Positions 7,380-11,493 of a DNA stretch of 11,493 bases are shown piece by piece; position 1 is the first letter of the stretch, and the number at the start of each line of letters is the position of its first letter. The notes beneath the pieces were generated by a model, which made no database searches, had not been told where the DNA came from, and saw only the letters and a program-made list of their open reading frames with translations. The DNA comes from Actinomycetes bacterium (GTDB lineage Bacteria; Actinomycetota; Acidimicrobiia; Acidimicrobiales; Palsa-688): positions 1-11,493 of the forward strand of contig JAKAXN010000119.1 of assembly GCA_021816565.1 (NCBI GenBank), in the 5' to 3' direction. The translations under genes and the position numbers were made by a program.

Positions 7380-8900
7380 GTGAGCGATCAACCGGCAGAC
7401 CTGGCTGACGACGTGGTGATCATCGGCGCCGGACCGGCCGGCCTGACCGCGGCCTACGAGTTGAGCAAGCTGGGTCGGCGCTCGACGGTGCTCGAGTCCG
7501 ATGACGTGGTCGGCGGGATCAGCCGCACGGTGGAGCGGGACGGGTGGCGCTTCGACATCGGCGGTCACCGGTTCTTCACCAAGGTGGCCGCGGTCGAGAA
7601 CCTGTGGCACGAGATCCTGCCCGACGAGGACTTCATGCTGCGGCCCCGCAAGAGCCGGATCTACTACCGGAGCAAGTTCTACGACTACCCGCTCAAGGCG
7701 TCCAACGCCCTCGGCAACCTGGGTGTGCTCGAGGCCATCAGGTGTGTCATCTCCTACGCCTGGGCCCGCATCCGCCCGCCGAAGGACCAGGACATGTACG
7801 AGGGCTGGCTGGTGGCCCGGTTCGGTTCCCGGCTCTACAACCACTTCTTCAAGACCTACACGGAAAAGGTGTGGGGCCATCCGCCGGCGGAGATGCCCGC
7901 GGACTGGGCCGCCCAGCGGGTGAAGAACCTGTCGCTGGCGTCCGCTGTCGTCAACGCCCTGCTCCCCAAGCGCAACCAGAAGGACATCACCTCGCTGATC
8001 GAGGAGTTCCAGTACCCCCGTCTGGGCCCCGGGATGATGTGGGAGCGCTGCCGGGACCTGGTGGAGGAGGCCGGCACCAAGGTCGTCATGAACTCCCGGG
8101 TCACGAGCATCCGCCACCACGAAGGTCGGGCCACCGCCGTGGTCGCCGATTCCGACGGGGGATCGACCGAGTACCCGGCGTCGGCGGTCATCTCCTCGAT
8201 GCCCATCAACCAGCTGGTCCACGCCTTCGACCCGCCGGTGCCCGACGAGGTGCGCCGGGCGGCCGACGACCTGTACTACCGGGACTTCCTCACCGTCGCC
8301 CTGGTGGTGCCCGAGTCCGCCGTGCCGTGGGACGACAACTGGATCTACATCCACGACCCGTCGGTGAAGACCATGCGCATCCAGAACTTCGGTTCGTGGT
8401 CGCCGTTCCTGGTCAAGGAGGGCCGCAACGTCCTCGGCCTGGAGTACACCGTCGAGGAGGGCGACGAGTCCTGGAATGCCTCCGATGCCGACCTGGTCGC
8501 CCAGGGTGCCGCCGAGCTCGGCCGCCTGGGCCTGCTGGACCCGTCCCAGGTCGAGGCCGGCTACGTGGTGCGGATGCCGAAGGCGTACCCGTACTACGAC
8601 AGGGACTACGCCGCCAACGTCGACAAGATCCGGGCCTGGATCGCCGCCCACGCCCCCAACGTGTTCCCGGTCGGCCGTAACGGCATGCACCGCTACAACA
8701 ACCAGGACCACTCCATGTACACCGCCATGCTCACGGTGGAGAACCTCTTCGGCGCCCACCACGACGTGTGGTCGGTCAACGTGGAGGACGAGTACCACGA
8801 GATCAACGACAAGCCGCTGCAGCTGGTCGGGTCCGGCTCCTCCGCCGCCAAGGGCACCGGCCGCGACGCCCCGATCCTGCCCAAGAAGGCTAAGCCCTAG
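7380..8900 (+). CDS. FAD-dependent oxidoreductase, amine-oxidase/UDP-galactopyranose-mutase-like
   Basis: Soluble flavoprotein, 506 aa from GTG 7380. The N-terminal Rossmann fold has VVIIGAGPAGLTAAYELS with G16-x-G18-x-x-G21 and the ribose-binding E39, followed by GGISRT and FDIGGHRFFTK (58-68). The middle contains FKTYTEKVWG, and the C-terminus has GRNGMHRYNNQDHSMYTAM, which closes the FAD site. This layout is that of the HemY/phytoene desaturase/UDP-galactopyranose mutase group; the last 30 residues (Lys/Ser/Gly-rich) look disordered. The placement after a membrane glycosyltransferase suggests a nucleotide-sugar or lipid-linked-sugar reaction, but the substrate cannot be read from the sequence, and I would not call it glf. 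The next gene begins 11 nt downstream, with its own promoter-like box on this gene's stop codon. Confidence 0.85.
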   Translation: MSDQPADLADDVVIIGAGPAGLTAAYELSKLGRRSTVLESDDVVGGISRTVERDGWRFDIGGHRFFTKVAAVENLWHEILPDEDFMLRPRKSRIYYRSKFYDYPLKASNALGNLGVLEAIRCVISYAWARIRPPKDQDMYEGWLVARFGSRLYNHFFKTYTEKVWGHPPAEMPADWAAQRVKNLSLASAVVNALLPKRNQKDITSLIEEFQYPRLGPGMMWERCRDLVEEAGTKVVMNSRVTSIRHHEGRATAVVADSDGGSTEYPASAVISSMPINQLVHAFDPPVPDEVRRAADDLYYRDFLTVALVVPESAVPWDDNWIYIHDPSVKTMRIQNFGSWSPFLVKEGRNVLGLEYTVEEGDESWNASDADLVAQGAAELGRLGLLDPSQVEAGYVVRMPKAYPYYDRDYAANVDKIRAWIAAHAPNVFPVGRNGMHRYNNQDHSMYTAMLTVENLFGAHHDVWSVNVEDEYHEINDKPLQLVGSGSSAAKGTGRDAPILPKKAKP

Positions 8901-8903
8901 CCT
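8898..8903 (+). promoter_or_regulatory. Probable -10 element overlapping the oxidoreductase stop codon
   Basis: TAGCCT begins with the TAG stop of the upstream gene and is followed by 8 nt (TTCGCGCT) and GTG 8912. It closely matches the start region of the glycosyltransferase gene (TAGCAT, then TTCGCACG, then GTG). The downstream gene has no Shine-Dalgarno in the 11-nt gap, so an internal leaderless promoter is plausible. Confidence 0.4.
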
Positions 8904-8911
8904 TTCGCGCT

Positions 8912-10117
8912 GTGACGAGGATCTGGTACTGCCGCAACTGCGGCTACGAAGTGCACTCCCGCGGCCGCTGCCACGCCTGCCGGGAGAAGTTCACCCCGTC
9001 GGACCTGCCCGAGTTGGAGGCCGGCCCCGACGACGAGGAGGTCGGCTACAACATCGAGGGCTGGACCGGCTCCGACCGGGGCCAGCTGATCCAGCGGCTG
9101 AACGACCTGGGCATCGCCCACCGCTTCGAGGACGAGGAGCTGGTCGTCGACGCCTCAGACGAGGACCGGGTGGACGACCTGGTGGCCCTCATGGCCGACA
9201 CCTCGGGACTGGCTGAGCCCCCGGAGCCGGGGACCGTCGAGGACACCGCCCTCGACGACCTGGACGGCTCCGGAGCGGTCGGCCCGGCACCGGCCGATCC
9301 GGCCCTCGACGCGGCGGTCCGGCTCCTGGCCGACGCCGCCTCCCGGCTTCGGCGCGACCCCACCGACATGCAGGCCGACGCCGATGTGGCGGAAGCGTCG
9401 GCGGCGGTGTTCATACCCGAGAGCTACGGGCCACTGGACGAGGACACCTGGACCGCGGTGGGCCGGGTCACCCGCAAACTGCTGGCCCTGCTCGGCGCCG
9501 AGGAGGCCCTCGAGGAGGGTATCCGGGCCCAGGCCGCCATCCTGGAGAAGCTGCTGGCCCCGGTCGGAGCCGGCTTCACCCTCGGCGCCGAGGGCGCTGT
9601 TGCCCTGGGTGGCCCGGGGACCGCTGCGGCGGGCCCGGCCGAGGCGGTGGAGGGCGAGAAGACGGTCTACGAGCTGCCTGAGTGGCTCCCCGAGCAGCGG
9701 GCCCAGCTGGGCGTGCTCCTCGACGGGGCCGGGATCGCCTACGGCTGGGAGGGCGACGAGCTCATCGTGCCGGCCGACCGGGAAGAGGAGGTGGAGGACC
9801 TCTTCGGCCGGGTCGAGGGGGTCGACGCGGACGAATCCGACGAGGACGACGAGGCCCGCTACCAGGCGGTGGCCGAGCTGTTCGCAGCGTGCGGTCGGCT
9901 GGCATCGGAGCCCTCCGACGACGGGCGTCGTGAGACCGTGGCCGACTGGATCCACCGCTCGTCCGGTCCCCCGCTTCTGGGCATGGACGAGGTCGACTGG
10001 TTCCGCATCAGCAGCCACGCCCGCAGCCTGGCCGCAGCCATCGAGGACGGCGAGGACGTGGACCTCATCGGCCGGGAGGCCGGCGCGCTCCACGACATGC
10101 TGCGATCGGTCGTTTGA
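8912..10117 (+). CDS. Acidic zinc-ribbon protein with a tandemly duplicated alpha/beta + helical module (unknown function)
   Basis: Not a family I recognise. Residues 4-25 form a short zinc ribbon (C7-x2-C10, C20-x2-C23). The rest is two copies of one module. Part one is a ~41-residue alpha/beta unit at 50-90 and 257-297: W....R.QL...L...GIA....E.EL.V, 17 of 41 identical without gaps. Part two is a helical unit at ~131-216 and ~315-399 sharing AV..L..A..RL...P.D, then VA, then DE..W, then R.L. A Gly/Ala/Glu-rich linker (~217-250) joins the copies. The protein is strongly acidic and has no signal peptide or membrane helix, so it is likely cytoplasmic. The alpha/beta unit loosely recalls DUF2007-type small domains; this is a weak impression. 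The start is GTG 8912, without Shine-Dalgarno. It overlaps the hydrolase gene by 4 nt, implying coupling; a regulatory or adaptor role is only a guess. Confidence 0.8.
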   Translation: MTRIWYCRNCGYEVHSRGRCHACREKFTPSDLPELEAGPDDEEVGYNIEGWTGSDRGQLIQRLNDLGIAHRFEDEELVVDASDEDRVDDLVALMADTSGLAEPPEPGTVEDTALDDLDGSGAVGPAPADPALDAAVRLLADAASRLRRDPTDMQADADVAEASAAVFIPESYGPLDEDTWTAVGRVTRKLLALLGAEEALEEGIRAQAAILEKLLAPVGAGFTLGAEGAVALGGPGTAAAGPAEAVEGEKTVYELPEWLPEQRAQLGVLLDGAGIAYGWEGDELIVPADREEEVEDLFGRVEGVDADESDEDDEARYQAVAELFAACGRLASEPSDDGRRETVADWIHRSSGPPLLGMDEVDWFRISSHARSLAAAIEDGEDVDLIGREAGALHDMLRSVV

Positions 10118-10686
10118 CCGTCGGCCTCCTGCTGGCCCCCGGCGCCGGGGCCGGTCGGGACCAGGCCACTCTGGTGGCCCTGGACCGGGCCGCCACCGGG
10201 CTGGGGATGGCGGTGACCCGGATGGACTTCCCGTACCGCCGGGCCGGCCGGCGGGCCCCCGACCGGGCGCCGGTACTGATCGAGGCCGTCCGGGCCGAGG
10301 CCGGCGAAATGGCCCCGAGCTGCACCCGCCTGGTGCTCGGCGGCCGTTCCATGGGCGGGCGGATGTGTTCCATGGCGGTGGCCGCCGGGCTGGTGCCCTC
10401 CGCCGCTGGGCTGGTGCTGATCAGCTACCCGCTGCACCCGCCGGGCCGCCCGGAGAAGATGCGCACCGAGCACTTCCCGCAGCTGGGGGTGCCCTGCCTG
10501 TTCGTGTCGGGCACCCGCGACGCCTTCGGCACCCCGTCGGAGCTGGAGGCGGCCACGGCGGCCATCCCCGCTCCGGTGACCCACCGGTGGATCGAGGGCC
10601 GGGACCACTCGCTGCGCAACGCCGACGCCGAGGTGGTTCCCCTGGTGACGGAGTGGCTGTCGGAGGCCGGGCTGGTTCAGGAGTAG
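10114..10686 (+). CDS. Small alpha/beta hydrolase, dienelactone-hydrolase/KANL3-Tex30-like
   Basis: Cytoplasmic alpha/beta hydrolase of 190 aa. The N-terminal strand LLLAPGAGAG (5-14) forms the oxyanion region, MDFPYRRAGRRAPDR (37-51) is typical of the KANL3/Tex30-like group, and the nucleophile elbow is GGRSMGG with S79. The likely acid is D136 in VSGTRDAFGT and the histidine H165 in EGRDHSL, so the triad is complete. The substrate is unknown; an esterase or thioesterase is possible. The start is TTG 10114-10116, overlapping the TGA of the preceding gene as TTGA, which points to translational reinitiation. No ATG or GTG lies near enough to give the first strand. The last 10 bp overlap the 3' end of the M20 peptidase gene on the opposite strand. 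Confidence 0.85.
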   Translation: MTVGLLLAPGAGAGRDQATLVALDRAATGLGMAVTRMDFPYRRAGRRAPDRAPVLIEAVRAEAGEMAPSCTRLVLGGRSMGGRMCSMAVAAGLVPSAAGLVLISYPLHPPGRPEKMRTEHFPQLGVPCLFVSGTRDAFGTPSELEAATAAIPAPVTHRWIEGRDHSLRNADAEVVPLVTEWLSEAGLVQE

Positions 10687-11493
10687 GACGCGAACAGCTC
10701 GGCGAAGGCCGCCGCCGCGTCCACCAGCCGGTCCACCTCTACGTACTCGTCGTCGCCGTGGGCCTGGTCGATGGCTCCCGGCCCGCACACCACGGTGGGT
10801 ATCCCGGCCTGGTTGCGCACGAAGCGGGCGTCGGTGGTGAAGGTCATGCCGATCACGCCGGGCTCGCGGCCGGTCGCCCGGGCCACCGCCGATCCGACCA
10901 TCTTCACCCACGGGTCGTCGGCGGGCATCTCGCTGGCCTCGCCGTAGGTGTCCAGGTCGAACCGGTACCTGAGGCCCTCGATGCCGGCCCGGTCGATGAG
11001 CGCCGCCACCTCGGCTTCGGTGGACGCCGCCGTCGCTCCGGGCAGGATCCTGCGGTCCAGCCCCACGACCGCTGCCTCGGCCACCGTGTTGAACGTGGTT
11101 CCGCCGGAGATGGTCCCCACGTTGGCGGTCGGCTTGCCGAGCAGCGGGTGCTCCTCGTCTCCGTAATCGGCGGCGTGGAGGGCCAGCACCAGCCGGGCTG
11201 CGTGCTCGATGGCCGACACCCCCTCCCGGGGCCGGCTGCCGTGGCCCGGCCGGCCGGCCACGTGGATCCGGGCCTGCCACAGGCCCCGCTCGGCCACGCA
11301 CAGTTCCAGGTCGGTGGGCTCGGGCACCAGGCAGGCGTCGCCTCTGATCAGGCCCTGCTCGAGCAGGGCCTGGGTGCCCCAGCGTCCGCCCCGCTCCTCG
11401 TCGGCCACCAGGTGGAACACCAGGTTGCAGCCCGGTACCCGGCCCTCCCGGTCGAGCACGTCCAGGGCGGCGATGGCCGCCGCGATGCCCCCC
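10677..11493 (-). CDS. M20 family metallopeptidase/deacylase, ArgE/DapE-like (N-terminus outside window)
   Basis: Zinc-dependent amidohydrolase of the M20 family (ArgE, DapE, ACY1, carboxypeptidase G2 relatives), which splits N-acyl or peptide bonds of amino-acid derivatives. The frame stays open to the right edge, so 271 C-terminal residues are visible; the first metal histidine and the bridging aspartate lie outside, although the GGIAAAIAAL following the usual DxKGG is just inside. Visible: the catalytic/metal pair in ADEERGG, metal ligand in EPT, dimerisation-domain histidine in GRPGHGS, TTDARFVRN, and GPGAIDQAHGDDEYV with the last metal histidine. The GTG at 11459 is internal. This is the general ArgE/DapE type; the exact substrate is not resolved. 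It converges with the hydrolase gene, overlapping by 10 bp, and there is no terminator between them. Confidence 0.93.
   Translation of the reverse strand, partial: GGIAAAIAALDVLDREGRVPGCNLVFHLVADEERGGRWGTQALLEQGLIRGDACLVPEPTDLELCVAERGLWQARIHVAGRPGHGSRPREGVSAIEHAARLVLALHAADYGDEEHPLLGKPTANVGTISGGTTFNTVAEAAVVGLDRRILPGATAASTEAEVAALIDRAGIEGLRYRFDLDTYGEASEMPADDPWVKMVGSAVARATGREPGVIGMTFTTDARFVRNQAGIPTVVCGPGAIDQAHGDDEYVEVDRLVDAAAAFAELFASYS

Noticed and set aside
6057..8798. A 913-codon open frame on the minus strand opposite the glycosyltransferase and oxidoreductase genes.
   Set aside because: Composition is His/Val/Gly/Gln-rich shadow sequence without recognisable motifs, and it would span two well-supported genes and their intergenic gap.
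9859..11301. Minus-strand open frame of 480 codons across the hydrolase and M20 region.
   Set aside because: Arg/Gly/Pro-rich shadow in a different frame from the M20 peptidase, whose catalytic motifs are intact in the chosen frame.

Overview
The window is chromosomal, very GC-rich and densely coded (ten protein genes, almost no spare DNA). It has no tRNA, rRNA, CRISPR array, insertion sequence or phage gene that I can recognise. GTG starts are common. Five genes start with GTG 6-8 nt after a TAGNNT hexamer and have no obvious Shine-Dalgarno (SD) sequence, the pattern of leaderless actinobacterial genes. Together with the gene content this suggests an actinomycete, perhaps an uncultured Acidimicrobiia-like lineage; the class is inference from style and was not tested.

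Left end (1-1262): the 3' end of an ATP synthase operon, atpD (beta, 5' end missing) then atpC (epsilon). The atpC ribosome site lies in a perfect hairpin around the atpD stop codon. GC-rich hairpins ending in TTTT follow atpC.

1262-3677, minus strand: glyA (serine hydroxymethyltransferase) followed after 22 nt by a polyprenyl-phosphate sugar-1-phosphate transferase of the WecA/TagO/MraY family. Its first membrane helix has no ordinary start codon; a well-placed ATC is the best candidate. The pair converges on atpC.

3678-3699: a 22-bp divergent promoter, exactly symmetric in layout, with two overlapping -10 hexamers each 6 nt from a GTG start. It drives glyA leftward and, rightward, an apparent fusion of a 2H phosphoesterase (LigT-like) with a GNAT acetyltransferase (3700-4614). 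The fusion gene overlaps tail-to-tail with glpX (class II fructose-1,6-bisphosphatase, minus strand, 4590-5597).

5598-5723: divergent intergenic region with leaderless-type promoters at both ends and an 18-bp inverted repeat between them. Rightward from here run a GT-C/GT39-type membrane glycosyltransferase, a UDP-galactopyranose-mutase-like FAD oxidoreductase, an unrecognised acidic zinc-ribbon protein with an internal duplication, and a small alpha/beta hydrolase. The first two plausibly modify cell-envelope glycans. The last two are coupled by a TTGA start/stop overlap. The hydrolase converges on an M20 metallopeptidase whose N-terminus lies beyond the right edge.

I see no obvious defence or mobile system. 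The most novel-looking items are the duplicated zinc-ribbon protein, the 2H-GNAT fusion, the symmetric bidirectional promoter and the apparent ATC start of the wecA-like gene.
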